NCBI GenBank assembly: GCA_006384855.1
Contig: VCJN01000841.1
Span: 186,001 to 250,000, forward strand
Origin: Tetraselmis striata
Lineage: Eukaryota > Chlorophyta > Chlorodendrophyceae > Chlorodendrales > Chlorodendraceae
Reading direction: 5' to 3'
Length of the DNA stretch: 64,000 bases
Under the pieces are notes generated by a model that was not told where the DNA came from, did not search any database, and saw only the letters and a program-made list of their open reading frames with translations. Made by a program: the position numbers and the translations under genes. Positions 47,270 to 58,064 of this stretch are shown here, one piece after another. Position 1 is the first letter of the stretch; each line of letters begins with the position of its first letter.

Positions 47270-48690
47270 CCTCACAATATAAGCTCCGTGACGACTCGCA
47301 ATGCCCACTTTACTACCATGCATCGCACCAACGTCGGAGCGCCAGTGACTAGCCCCCGCCAACCCCCGCCGCTGCGAGCCGCCGGCGCCGAGTAGTGGTG
47401 TGCCATGGGGCGTCGCAACTCCAAGCGCCGTATTCGTGAGGGCAAGGAGGGCTGGACGCCTTCCGAGGGGACTTGGGTAGAGGTGACCAAGAAAATGCGT
47501 TGCTGCGCCTGCTTCATGAAGACTCTGCTCTACGACAATGCGCTGCTGCGCGTGTGGCGCCTGCTTCACGAAGACTGTGTTCTACGACAAGCACGGATGG
47601 GCATGCGCCAAGCCGCCCCCGTCCACCGCCGCGGCTGTCGCAGCCAGTGGTGATGGCGCCCTGCGGTAGCTGCTGCATTGTACGGCCGTCACCCCTCTGC
47701 TCCGTCCGGGCCCGGTCAGACCGAAACGCGGGGCGAGCCGCCGGGTGTACCGATACCGTCGCCGCCGCCATCACCCCCGCCGCCTCTCCGCCGCTCTCGT
47801 CTCCCCGAAACGAATCAACGAGCCCCGCACCCAGCGGAGGGGAGGGGCGTTCGGTGTCGTCTGACAGTGGCCTTGCAGCAAGCATGGCAGCGCAGGAGAT
47901 GAATGCCGAACTTCACGAGGGTGCTATCATAACCAAGACGTTCGGGATGCGGGGGAGCTTTCTCGGCCAGGTAGTCTCCCACCCCCCCCCCCCCCCACTC
48001 GCCCATGTTACACCTGCCATAGCCCCACCGCCGACATGTTACAGCCACCCGAGTGTATCATCCAACACCCGGGTCGTCGGCTAGAGATGGGATAGCGAGG
48101 ACACAGACCCGGCTTATAGGGAGCTGGTGATGAAGGTGATTTACGACGACGGTGACTCGGAAGAGCTAACTGAGTCGAAGATCCAACCGCTATACCCAAC
48201 AACAGAGCAGTTGAACGATTTCACTCGCAGGTTGCCTCAAGGCGCCATTGACGCCCTACCGGCGGTGCGCCCCTTGCGCACCCACCGACGGTGCCTTCGA
48301 GGCGTTGCTTAGATATTGGCTAAGGGGTGAGGGTATCGCACTGGCCACGAGTAAACGATGATTTGCCGTGCTTCATCCTTATTACACGCGCATTCGTTTA
48401 GATGCTTGCTCGCATATGTGCACCTGGCATGAGCTACGCGAACTTCTCGACGCCGATAGCGACGCCGAAGGCATTGTCGCGGGGGTTGTGGAAGGCGACC
48501 CCTCTGATGACAGCCGCATCGACAACGACGGCGAAGGAGACGTTGTTGCGAGGTATGACTTCAGTACTGGGACGTCAGCCGCCGTGCGCAGCAAGGCGCC
48601 TCAGCCGCCCCCGCCAACTGGGCGGCCTGCGCAGAGGCGCTGGATAAGTAATGTCAAGGAACTGGCACACGGAGCTTGAGCCGGCATGCA
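47270..48690 (+). mobile_element. unit A, copy 2: repeated ORF with Tudor-like domain
   Basis: Collinear with the reverse complement of 20560-22700. It starts with MGRRNSKRRIREGKEGWTP at 47404 and runs through an acidic/Ser-Pro segment (SSPRNESTSPAPSGGEG), then MNAELHEGAIITKTFGMRGS and, after a C-run at 47983-47997, RELVMKVIYDDGDSEELTES. GAIITKTFG plus YDDGDSEEL resembles a Tudor/agenet-like fold, a domain that often reads methylated histones or proteins; such modules are also known inside retroelement polyproteins of algae and stramenopiles. An open 104-codon stretch (48368-48679) ends GRPAQRRWISNVKELAHGA. The ORF is split between frames, either by introns (GT-AG around the C-run is plausible) or decay. 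A 49-bp imperfect duplication (GCGCCTGCTTCA(T/C)GAAGACT) lies at 47505-47596. The element type is unknown. Confidence 0.55.
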
Positions 48691-48889
48691 AGCGCGCATA
48701 TGAAATGGGGCTCGACCCCCATACCATCAAGTGACCCCGGCCCCATGCCCCCCTCTACCCCCCATTTAATCATAATCTTAACTCAGGTAATAGGTCAGAA
48801 TCTTAACCCAGCATGTTCCGGGTATATACGCAACTTTCTACTACCATATGAACCGCTTACTGCGTGCCCTGCTGCGCGTTGCTACATAC

Positions 48890-49048
48890 CCTGCTGCGCG
48901 TTGGCGCCTCGCTGCCCCGCCCGCGGCGTGTTGGCGCCCCGCTGCCCCGGCCGCGGCGCGTTGGCGCCCCGTTGCCCCGGCCGCGGCGCGTTGGCGCCTT
49001 GCTGCCCCGGCCGCGTCGCGTTGGCGCCCCGCTGCCCCGGCCGCGCTA
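48890..49048 (+). repeat. 30-bp GC-rich minisatellite, about 5 units
   Basis: The unit GTTGGCGCCCCGCTGCCCCG followed by GCCGCGGCGC repeats five times with a few changes. In one frame it reads RWRPAAPAAA repeats within a 95-codon open stretch (48848-49135). Nothing else supports a protein, so I treat it as a minisatellite. Confidence 0.85.
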
Positions 49049-49714
49049 GCAAAGGAAATGCGGTTTGTGAAATCGACGGACAAGCGTCGATTCATCTGTT
49101 ATCTGCGGTCAAAAATGATTTATTATGATCGTTGATTATGATTAATGAGGTTGCTTGCTGCACTCCCCGCAGGTACAATCTGTATCACCAATGCAAGATA
49201 GGAGCGCAACCTCTGGATAAAGCCCCCCCCCCCCCCCCCCCCAGGCCTGAATCCAAACTGCCTACATAGTGTCGCCCTGCTGAGTTATGGTATACATACA
49301 CATGCAAGTTGTGCATAAGAAGCCCGAGACATACATGTGGTGTGCAAACACAATACACGGGACGAGCAGTGGGTGCCAACTTCTGAATACGGCAAGCATG
49401 CCGTACTGCGAGACAAGCGTGCCAAGGTGGAGCAGCATGCATGACAACCACATCATGTATGTTGGGGGAGTGCAATACTTCATGGAGGTGACCCCCACTT
49501 GCCTTCGTTGCCGGACCTCACCCTCGCTGTGTGCCGATCGCACGCAGTTGAGCGCATGGCAATAGCCCCCACCCCCCCCCCCCCCCCTCGGCACAGGTGA
49601 TTGGCAGAGCAAGGCGCCCCTTCGGCCAAACATTCGCTGGGGCATCACGCCTTCCCTGTCTCGATGAAGCACATCGGGGAGAAACTGAGCTGCTTCTATG
49701 CTGATCCGGACATA
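49049..49714. other. spacer with two C-runs, no gene seen
   Basis: C-runs lie at 49226-49242 and 49571-49587. Open stretches on the minus strand (about 49.26-49.83 kb) flank repeat B but have no recognisable motif. Confidence 0.4.
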
Positions 49715-50185
49715 GTGACAGGCTGGAGGGCCGGCGGCCCGCGGCCGGGGTAGTGCCGGGCCAGCCAGGGCGGGCGGTGGGGCGCTCGGGTCGCGGGCCG
49801 GCCGCCGGGCCGCCGTAGCCGCTGCCGCCACCCGCGAGCAGCATGCCGGCCGCCGAGGCGGTCCCGGTCAAAACCGGATGTAAGTAATTTATTCCTCCCG
49901 CCCACTGCCGCGCGTCTCGCCGCCCAGTGCCGCGCGCCCGCTCACGGCTGTGCGGCGCGCGCGCGCTATCGCGGATTAGGCCAGAGCGCAGCGAGACCGT
50001 CGGGCTTCTAGAGGCAGATGCAAAATAGTGCTACTCGGATATAGCGTCGTGAAGATGAGTGATATGCGCCTGATGCAGTTTACCACGCGTATGTCACGGA
50101 ATGACTGCAGACGAGTGACATACTACCGGTAGTAAGATTACAGGATGAGTACATGGTATTACAGTATAATTACTGCTGGTAGTTA
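49715..50185 (-). repeat. repeat B, copy 2
   Basis: Matches 24375-24830 in opposite orientation over about 450 bp, including CCGGTTTTGACCGGGACCGC and TGAGTGATATGCGCC-side sequence. The CpG-rich part is as well conserved as the AT-rich part. Sequence beyond 49715 differs from the region next to copy 1, which sets that boundary. Confidence 0.75.
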
Positions 50186-50207
50186 CTGCTTCCTCCCCGC
50201 AGTCGCT

Positions 50208-50279
50208 GTAGAGGACCTTTCTGATTGCCTTTTATTTTGGTGATTTCCGATATCGCCTTCTGCTGCTAGCTCATGTAAT
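50208..50279 (+). repeat. R2 motif, copy in a local tandem pair
   Basis: A 72-bp block from GTAGAGGACCTTTCTGATTG to TAGCTCATGTAAT, identical to 50357-50428. The core GATTTCCGATATCGCC contains the GATATC palindrome. Confidence 0.9.
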
Positions 50280-50356
50280 CATACGTATTACAGTATAATT
50301 ACGAAGTCGCGCGGGAGCCTAGTGTCCGCAATGAGAAAAGGGAGGGTTTAGGGTTT

Positions 50357-50428
50357 GTAGAGGACCTTTCTGATTGCCTTTTATTTTGGTGATTTCCGAT
50401 ATCGCCTTCTGCTGCTAGCTCATGTAAT
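50357..50428 (+). repeat. R2 motif, second copy of the local pair
   Basis: Identical to 50208-50279, offset by 149 bp. It is preceded by GGGTTTAGGGTTT (50344-50356), two units of the plant-type telomere repeat; that is too short to claim a telomere relic. Confidence 0.9.
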
Positions 50429-50984
50429 TATAGAAAAGGGAGGGTGGGCGGGCGCGCAAGCTGTAAAGCTGGCGCAAAGGCAGAAGGTGGACTCCCGTCG
50501 CTGCTGCGCGCGACTTATAGCGCATGGCTGAGTGGGGTTGTCGCGTGCGCCGCTGGTCATCGGCGTTGCCTAGATGTCCCGGCGTTGCTAGCGGAATACG
50601 AAGCTGCCGTTTGCCCGGTGTAATTCAAACTTCAGTATGACCAATATAACCATTTAAGCAAGGAGGGGGGGCCGCATTTGCGCTGCGATCATGCCGCCCA
50701 TGTACTGCATGTAACTAGGATAGCAGCGCCCCCCTGCTGCCCCTACCTAAGTCGGGCCTATTCCATTCAAAGCTCGGCAGGTAGGCTCAGGCAGCCAAAG
50801 GGGACGGTCCCGTTTACAACTACTAAGTTGAGATGGAGGAAGGGCGCTAACCGAGTAGCAAAGTGTCGTTAAGTATTTATCCACCGCTGAGCCGGCTAGT
50901 AGGGTTTCGTGATGGGGGCTGTGGTGCCCTTCTTTCCCTAGAATACGTAACGGTATACTCGGCGGAGTAAATCCGCTACGGTAA

Positions 50985-52676
50985 TCAGCGATGTGTTAGT
51001 CCCGTGCATGGGGTGGTACGGCCATAATTGCGTGAAAATGCAGTATGTTTGCAATTCCGGCGGCTACTTGATTTAGTAGTGGCCGGGCTTCTTGGGTCAG
51101 TTGGCCGGCTTGCTTGTCGTGTCGGCGGATCGCGCGGCCGATACTGGCGTGAGCTGCCGGATGGGTGGGATGTTTCGTCGTAGAGTGGCGGGTGCCAGAC
51201 AGACGCGGCGAGCTCTTGCTGCGGGTGCGGGCGGTGCCGCCGGAGCGGCTGCGACCCTGAAGCTGCTTCTTTTTGCGCTTGCCAGGTGCTGCTACTTTGC
51301 CCTTGCCTGCCGGTAGGGGTGGCGGGGTTGTTGCTCGAGCTGGGTCGAGTGGCGATGTGACTCCGCTGTGAGTCGGAGTTCGGCCGCGATTGCGGGTTTA
51401 ATGGCTGGGGACGACATGTCGAGCAGCTCGGTGGTCTCGGTGGTGAGGTGCTTAAGCTCGACCAGTCTTTCCGTGCCTTCAAGTTTGCCTTCGTGAAATG
51501 CGCATCGTGCTAGTGAGCGTTGTGGGGGGATCGAGGGTAACGTCGGCCATACCTGGTACCTCCGTTGTTCCGCGATGTTGGGCGGTATCCACGTCCATGG
51601 TGTTGTCGTTAACCTCGTAGTTCAGATCAAGCTCATCCTCGTCATCTGCCTTTATTGTTGTCATGAGGATCGCTATCGGGGCTGTGGCTTTTGGCGCATG
51701 GGCTAAGTGGGCTGCTCCGGTGGCTAGCTCCATTGTTGTATGTTCGGCGATGGTCGATGCATGCGATGGCAGTAGAGACCGCCCCGCGCCTCGGTATCAC
51801 GTGCTCGAACCAAGGGGGGGGGGGGGCGGGGGGGGCGGAGTGTCGTCGACGACTTGGAGTTCGGCCAAGGCTACTGTTGGGGTCGCTGTTTGTGTCGGTT
51901 GGGTTGGACCGGCTGGCGTTGGTGCTGGCGATGTGCATGCTGGCTGCCCCTCGGCCGGCGCCGGAGCTGACACGACCTTGATCTTGCCGCTCGCCGTCGA
52001 CACTATCTTACGCCATTTTACCGTTCTGTCACTAGCGCGGGTGCCGCCGATGAGGCTGTGGTAGTGGGCGGCTAACTGCACGGTGAAGGCGTATACCGGG
52101 CGTTGTTTGGCTTGGAGGGCGAGGGAAGCTGGAGGTAGGGGTCTTCCGAGCCTTCTTGCCCATGCCCAGCGTTGTGCGTCGGAGTTGGTTGTGGCCAGCG
52201 TTTCCGCCGAGCTCTCCCACCTCTCGGACCGTCTGCCTAAAGAGGTGTATGAGTAGTTCCAAGTAAGGGATCGAACTCGGACTCCGTGAGGTAGATGGCG
52301 ATGGTGCGGAGGCGGACCGCCCGCAGTACGGCGATGGGGGAGGTGACCGGGCGTATGATGTCCGCCCATTGGTTGGTGTACGTCACCAAGCTCAATGTCC
52401 ATATAGTACTTCTCCTTGGAGGCACGCGCCCCGCGCGCGGAACGTACCACGGGCAGGCCGGGTACGGGGAAAACGTCATGGTAACGCTCACGGCGGCCCG
52501 GTGCAAGTGAAGCCAGGCCGAAACAACACCCGGAATTTGCTCACGACCCAGCGCGGCGCCCCGAGCATGCTGCATTCTGTTATGCGCCCCCGCATGAAGA
52601 CTTCGTGGCGTAGAGGCACCACCCGCTCTGCGATGGCCATCTCGGCGAGTGCATGATGCCACACGTGCCCTCCCAT
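50985..52676 (-). mobile_element. decayed ORF1/gag-like region in the transposon nest
   Basis: Minus-strand open blocks in alternating frames have protein-like composition: a 217-codon block (52450-51797) with ALQAKQRPVYAFTVQLAAHY and KWRKIVSTASGKIKVVSAPA ending in a Pro/Thr-rich tail, an acidic block DDEDELDLNYEVNDNTMDV near 51640, and a basic block with APGKRKKKQLQGRSRS and RRHDKQAGQLTQEARPLLNQ near 51.2-51.05 kb. A basic, low-complexity, enzyme-free ORF next to RT debris is typical of an ORF1/gag protein, but no zinc knuckle or other diagnostic motif is visible. A G-run (51817-51836) encodes the proline stretch on this strand. Confidence 0.35.
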
Positions 52677-52732
52677 CGGGGAGACGCGACGGTTGCGGCG
52701 GCTCCGCTCTGCCTCAACTTTTTCACCATATG

Positions 52733-52912
52733 TCAGGCAAATTGAAATTGAAATTGATTACAACGTGCTAGCATGCTGCTCTCCGCCGCTCAGACCGAGT
52801 TATTGTTCGTGGGGCATGCCATCTCTAACCACAGTAGGGAGCACATGTAGTGTAATTAATGCAGCTCAAGCTTCCGGCCGTCCTCTTCCGTTTCCATGTC
52901 CCGCCTCCTTCC
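52733..52912 (+). repeat. direct repeat D, copy 2
   Basis: Starts AATTGAAATTGAAATTGATT and ends TTCCATGTCCCGCCTCCTTC, matching 46665-46840 in the same orientation with scattered differences. The two copies enclose about 5.9 kb containing unit A copy 2 and repeat B copy 2. Confidence 0.75.
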
Positions 52913-53627
52913 ATCACGTGACCGTATGTAACGGTGTTATTTTCCGGAAAACTAGGGGCAGTCGCCAGTACGAGCGACTACCGCGAATTGACAGTACGGG
53001 AATTACTCAGGCAATAGTCACCCCAACCCGAAAGGGCCAACCTATTCCATGAGTAATGCACCAGTAACGCGCAATTTTCGGTCGCCGTGCTGCGTCTTGG
53101 CGCCACCCGCCACCGTCGCTGAAGTTATCCCGCAGGTCGCGGCGCCGATCGCCCCGCCGCGCCGGCTGTGCCGGTCCGCCGGCCTCGGCCGTGGTCCGCC
53201 GCTTCTGCCGCCATCTCGCTCGCCTGAGCTCTTGCGGTAGGGTCCCCGAAGGGGGATGTAGGGGGAAAGGCGGGCACCAACTCCCCACCGTCCCCGGGTC
53301 GTCGCTCCATGGTCGGCAGGCCGGTCATGCTCGTATGCGCGCCGCTCTCTACCGCAGCCCGCCTCCCCGTACAGGGACGCAGCCCGGCGGCGCTAGGAGG
53401 CGCAACCGGGACTTCGAGTACTATTTGAAAAGCCCCGCTTTGTAGGCGGGCTCCCGGTCGTCGCAGGATCCGAGGATCAACGGCAACATACCACCCCGCT
53501 CAGCCCCTTGCCGCACCCAGCCGAGCACGGGACTTAGGGGTTACCGGCGCCCACCACGTGGAGGTGGGGGTCGTGCCTCCGGGCCTGCCGCACCCATGAT
53601 CCTCCACTCAAGGTGTCTCGCTGCTTC
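52913..53627. other. spacer between repeat D and the RNase H fragment
   Basis: No clear coding signal. The minus strand is Arg/Ala-rich when translated, which GC-rich composition alone can explain. Confidence 0.35.
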
Positions 53628-55455
53628 TCAGCGGGCGCCCATGTCGGGCAGGAGCGGCCACGGCAAGTTGCAATTGTTCTTCTCCCCCCACCCGCTCGCA
53701 TCGGAGTGGTGAAGGGAGTCCACCGCCTCGCAGCCCAGGTCCAACCACGCCAAGTTATGGCGGGGTGGCATCGCGTTTAGGGCCGACGCGAAGCGGTCGA
53801 CGGAGTGGGTCCCCCACTCGGCCTGGAGCTCCGCGAAGAGCTCGGGATCCAAGTGACAATCGTCGCTATCCATGAGCCGGCCACACGTTGGCGGCCGACC
53901 GGATATGTAGCGCGCCTTGATGACGTAAATGCCGTTGTTGTCCAGCAGGTACCGCAGCCGGCGCAGCTCCGCCACCATCTCCGGGGGCCCGGAGGTGAGC
54001 CCGGCGAGGACGTTGCACACCGCATGGTTTTCCTCGTGGAACAAAACACGGCGACCGGCGAGTTGCGGTAGGAAGGACTCCACCGCCAACCAGACGGCTT
54101 GAGCTCCTTCCATGTGATTTGCTGCAGCTCGTCCCCGACTCCAAAAGCCTCGCGCCTCGAGATGGCCGTTGAGCCCCGCCCCCCATCACCCTTAGCATGA
54201 GCTGTCGCAATGGATGTAGGCGGTTTCGACGGGCTGGTGGATGTGCTTGCCATTGGACTTAGCATGCACATGTGCCCACGACTGCAAGTCCCGACAAAGT
54301 TGCGGCGTCATCGGGACGCGGCCGCCCCACTTGGAGCCCACGACGTCGTGGAGCTCCCGCATGAAGAAGCGGGCGACCGGAATCGCCATGTATATGTATT
54401 GTGCCTGGCATGCCAAAGACTGAAACTCTTGGACGGGCAGCCATCGCGCGTTGCGGGCGGCGGCCCGCTGCAGCCCTTGCTTGGCATGCTGCGACAGCTT
54501 GGCCAGTTTGGCCTCCAGGGCATAAAAATAATCCGTAGCCGTGCCGATGTCTACACCCAAGGGCTGCCCGTAATGGACGGGCTCCCACATCCCCTTCGTG
54601 GGGTTGCGCTGCAGCCTCAAATTGTCCATCAGGTCGGCGACGCGTTGGCGGAGCTCAAGCGCCTCCGGCTCCGACGAGGCGAACAACAAGACGTCGTCCA
54701 CTTACGGTAAGATCCGTGCTCCCAGTCACCATCCCCCTCCGAAGCCAGTAGCGGCGCGAGCGGGGCACCTTGCTAGCTAGCATAGGGGTAGCCGGAGAGC
54801 GTATGTAGGTGCCGCACGAACATCATGGTGAAGGCTACGAAGTATTAAGGGCTGCTCAGTGACCATCCATCAGTATTAGCCCGCAAAGCTGGTACAGTTC
54901 ATCGCGGATGTTGACCGTGAAGTAGTCCCGGGCGGAGGCGCGGTCGGGATGCCCAAGGCGTAGAACCCGCGTATTCAAGGTCGAATGATGAGAACATTTA
55001 GTCCCTCTTCTTGGTTATGTGTTGCACACCTATGAGCGTCTCCATCCGGAGGCGCTTCCGAGCGCAATAGCTGCTGAGCACGCGTAGGGCGATGATGAAA
55101 CGCCATGTATTGTCGCCAGGTTTCGGTGCGCTTAAGGAAGAAGGTCCGCGACACCCACCATGCGCACGGGGAACCGCTCTCACGCGCCGGCTGTCGTGAA
55201 GCGCGGTGATGTAGCTCGCAGTAGATAAACTGGAGTTGGGCAAAGATTGCATCTTGGAAGGAGATGCCTTGGTTGAATCTTGGGGGTGGCCGGCCGTTGC
55301 GGAAAGGTACTCGTTCGCCCTCCTGGATCAAGCTCTGCACTTGTGCGCTCGCGCCAATAAAAGTAAAGCAAAGTTCGCCCCTGGTCATCGGCCGAAGCCG
55401 CCCCAACATTTGACCTACCTCTTGCGCCAACTGCAGCTGTAGGTAGGTCTAGCAT
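53628..55455 (-). mobile_element. DIRS-like retroelement: reverse transcriptase and RNase H region (broken)
   Basis: Minus-strand blocks in order: gag/RT entry at 55.35-55.25 kb (VPFRNGRPPPRFNQGISFQD); RT blocks VSRTFF and, in another frame, ARKRLRMETLIGVQHITKK (about 55.05 kb); ARDYFTVNIRDELYQLCGL (about 54.9 kb, interrupted); MDDVLLFASSEPEALELRQR (54.70 kb, the YxDD box as MDD) through ELHDVVGSKWGGRVPMTPQL; RNase H beginning AYIHCDSS and continuing VLFHEENHAVCNVLAGLTSG and TYISG-like ARYISGRPPTCGRLMDSDD, then WGTHSVDRFASALNAMPPRH. The order and wording match the RT-RH module of DIRS-group elements. At least four frame breaks and stops mean the copy is dead. A Tyr recombinase fragment in the same orientation at 45.9-46.6 kb may be its 3' part. 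Confidence 0.72.
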
Positions 55456-55554
55456 AGCCCTTAGACCATTGCCTCATTCGAACCCCGAAGGGCTAATGCA
55501 TCAACCGGGTAAACCCAGGACGCGCCGGGACGATATTGCCGAAAATATATCGAC

Positions 55555-55625
55555 CAGAAATCGATACCCGGACCTCTCGTGTACGAGACGACCGCTCAAC
55601 CGAGCGGACACGGGATGTATTGTAC
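55555..55625 (-). repeat. tRNA-like element (possible SINE head)
   Basis: On the minus strand TCCGCTCGGTTGAGCGGT (A-box/D-arm-like, plus positions 55591-55608) is followed by GGGTATCGATTTC (B-box-like, 55556-55568). The D stem pairs well; the anticodon stem would have only a 4-base loop, so it is not a normal tRNA. Confidence 0.35.
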
Positions 55626-56186
55626 CTGTAGTACCTTGTTAATGTGAAGATATATCCTATACCCTCACTAGCCCTAATCATCATAGTACATTAGGCGCGT
55701 AGCGCGCGCCCGTCAGGTGACGGGCTGTCGGCCACATCGCGCAGCCTGATATACAACAGCCCACAGAAGTCTTTGCATGTTTTTATGGGTATGATTTGGG
55801 TTTGGTCGCCTCTAGTCGGTAAACCCACGCATAGTCTACGCCGTTGCAGCCATTGCGAGGATAACCATGAAAGAGCGTGCACATGGTGTGCTAGGGCCAA
55901 TGCGACGTTGCGCGTGGCGCGCGCGTCGCATGTTATGCGGCACTACCAGTGTAACAAGTGCTGCACGGCCGGGCTGTGAACGGTTTGAGCGCACGGCACG
56001 CCGACATTTGGACATAAAGAACCGTGTTTTTCTCCCATGGTCGCCGAGATACATGTCTTGGCCACCTACCCCATGCCGCGCAGGGCATGGTTTGGAGTCT
56101 ATGGTCAGCTAGCGGGCTACATGTGACATTCGCAAATTGGCCGTTCGCCCTGCAAGAAGTAGTAATATTGCAATCACGTTTTAATT
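55626..56186. other. intergenic, no gene seen
   Basis: No coding or RNA signal supported between the tRNA-like element and the foldback. Confidence 0.35.
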
Positions 56187-56308
56187 CATAACATTTCGGC
56201 GTTTTATCAGATTGGGCTGAAAATTAGTGCGATGGAAAGCCCGTGACCTGCGCTTTCCAACGCACTAATAATTTTAAGCCCAATCTGATAAAACGCCGAA
56301 ATGTTATG
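56187..56308. repeat. 122-bp foldback element (inverted arms of about 54 bp)
   Basis: CATAACATTTCGGCGTTTTA, TCAGATTGGGCT, AGTGCG and GGAAAGC on the left are repeated as their reverse complement on the right, with about two mismatches and a 2-3 base gap, around an 11-base loop (CCGTGACCTGC). This is the form of a miniature foldback transposon or a microRNA-like precursor. A 14-base C-run follows at 56321. Confidence 0.85.
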
Positions 56309-57368
56309 GCCGTTCAATTCCCCCCCCCCCCCCCTGTTCTGGTATCCCATGCAGCCCACTCACTGTGGATGGGGGTGCATGATGGGGGCATGTAATGTGC
56401 CCTTCCACGCAAGCTCCCAGGCGCGAGGACCCCTTTGATAGGTCTCCACGTCGCGCGGACCCCGTCATCATTTTGGCTTTTCCCTTTGGATGATGGGTGA
56501 CATGTGTGACAACATGCGCGCAGACCTGTGCAGCAGTGGCGACATAAATTTCTGCCGAGGGGGCAGCCCGCGCTTAGCCTACGATGCTGGCGGTATAAGC
56601 ATGCACCGATGGAACCAAAGGCACTTTATATGTGCTAACTACTTTCACCCAGCGAGGCGCGGCCAACGGCGCTTATCTTGCAGCTTGAAAATTGTGGGAT
56701 GATTGGCCCCATCACGACGACGGGATTAATGGCACACTCTAATGGAAATACCATGAATTGCATCGGTAGCGTGCATGGATTGGGCTCAATCTCGGTGCTC
56801 TTACAGCGCATGCATACGTCCACCCACCACCGGCAGCGCGCGGGCATATGCGAAGGATGGTAGCTACGCCGCCAACAAGTTGCCCCCTATTCATCGCCCG
56901 TTTTTTCTGCGGTTTTAGCCATGTGCCAAGCAATGACTGGATTACAAGGCTCCATGGCGCCGTGGCCCCATGGCTTGGGCACCGAGGCGAGGATACGCGC
57001 GGATTTCTATGTGCAAAGACTTATGTGGAATGTGTATCAGGTACGGCGCCTGTCGGCCTGTAACCAGACCATACTCCACCATCACACTACCAGTGGAATA
57101 GCACTCACTTTCTCACTTTTACCCACGCGCACCTGCCCTCACGGTTAAGGATTGCCGGTACTACGGGTACATGTACTCGTAATCCGGACTACAGACGGCC
57201 TATAGGCGAGCTGGGACCAGCGAGCCTATCCGCAAGTCGGCCCATTTTTCAGGTCATCATTCAAGTTGCGACGTACCCCGGTACCGAATCACTGCGTCTT
57301 TGCTACGAGATGAGACAGTACCGTACCGGTACGAATGCGCAATGACGACTTAAGCTCTCACGGGCCGG
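56309..57368. other. intergenic, no gene seen
   Basis: One C-run (56321-56334). Open stretches on both strands look random. Confidence 0.35.
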
Positions 57369-57440
57369 CCGGTCTCGAGCTGCCGAGTTACACATTCGTA
57401 GTCACTCGCTCTACCACTGAGCGCCCCAGTCAACTTAAGT
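57368..57440 (-). repeat. tRNA-like element (possible SINE head or tRNA relic)
   Basis: The minus strand reads GCGCTCAGTGGTAGAGCG (plus 57408-57425), a near-perfect tRNA D arm and A box, then GCTCGAGACC (57371-57380), a B-box-like T loop at tRNA distance. Acceptor and T stems do not pair well, so a functional tRNA is unlikely but not excluded. Confidence 0.4.
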
Positions 57441-58064
57441 TCCGGAGTCAGATAGACTGCTCGACCAGGAAACTTGTGCAAACAAGGTGTCAAACAAGAT
57501 GTCGCCGCGCCAATGTCTCGCCATCGCCGCCAGCTCCGACGCACGGGGTGTCGCACATTCCAATTGGATTGAATATAGGAGAGACTACATGATTCAAAGC
57601 CATTGTAGAGCCATTCGCACAGTGCTGGTAATTCTACAACTCTTAACGTGCAGTACATATACATGGTGGCATATTCACGTGATTTTGGTATGCTCACATG
57701 GCATAGTATTTGCCATTTCCCGCTCATGATGACATCACCGTTCGATTTGCGGAATACTATGCAGTGGAACGGATCAGTGAGCAGGAAAGGTAGACAGACA
57801 AATCCGCAGAAACCCCGGCTGACAGCTGTGCTGCTGGATAATGTGGGAAGGCTGGAGCGTATCAAGGTATCTTGTGCCACCACGCCTGAATACTCGTAAC
57901 ACTCTGTGATACTGATCAGCAATTCATCATATATCACATATGGCATCTCCTTGGGGGCGGCATGTTTGGAGCTAGCTATTCGTTAGTATTCCACCACCAG
58001 TCTAGGCGCCATTGCAGTACATGGATGGCAGATTGAAGCCAATGCACATAGAAGGTGATTTGAA
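57441..58064. other. intergenic, no gene seen
   Basis: A long open stretch on the minus strand (57946-57350) has no family-like motif and overlaps the tRNA-like element. I do not call it a gene. Confidence 0.35.

Noticed and set aside
48848..49135. RWRPAAPAAA repeat protein
   Set aside because: Only a 30-bp GC-rich minisatellite supports it; the repeat is open in more than one frame.
50344..50356. GGGTTTAGGGTTT as an interstitial telomere relic
   Set aside because: Only two units; too short to separate from chance.
57350..57946. 198-codon minus-strand open stretch
   Set aside because: No protein-like pattern or family motif, and it overlaps a tRNA-like element.
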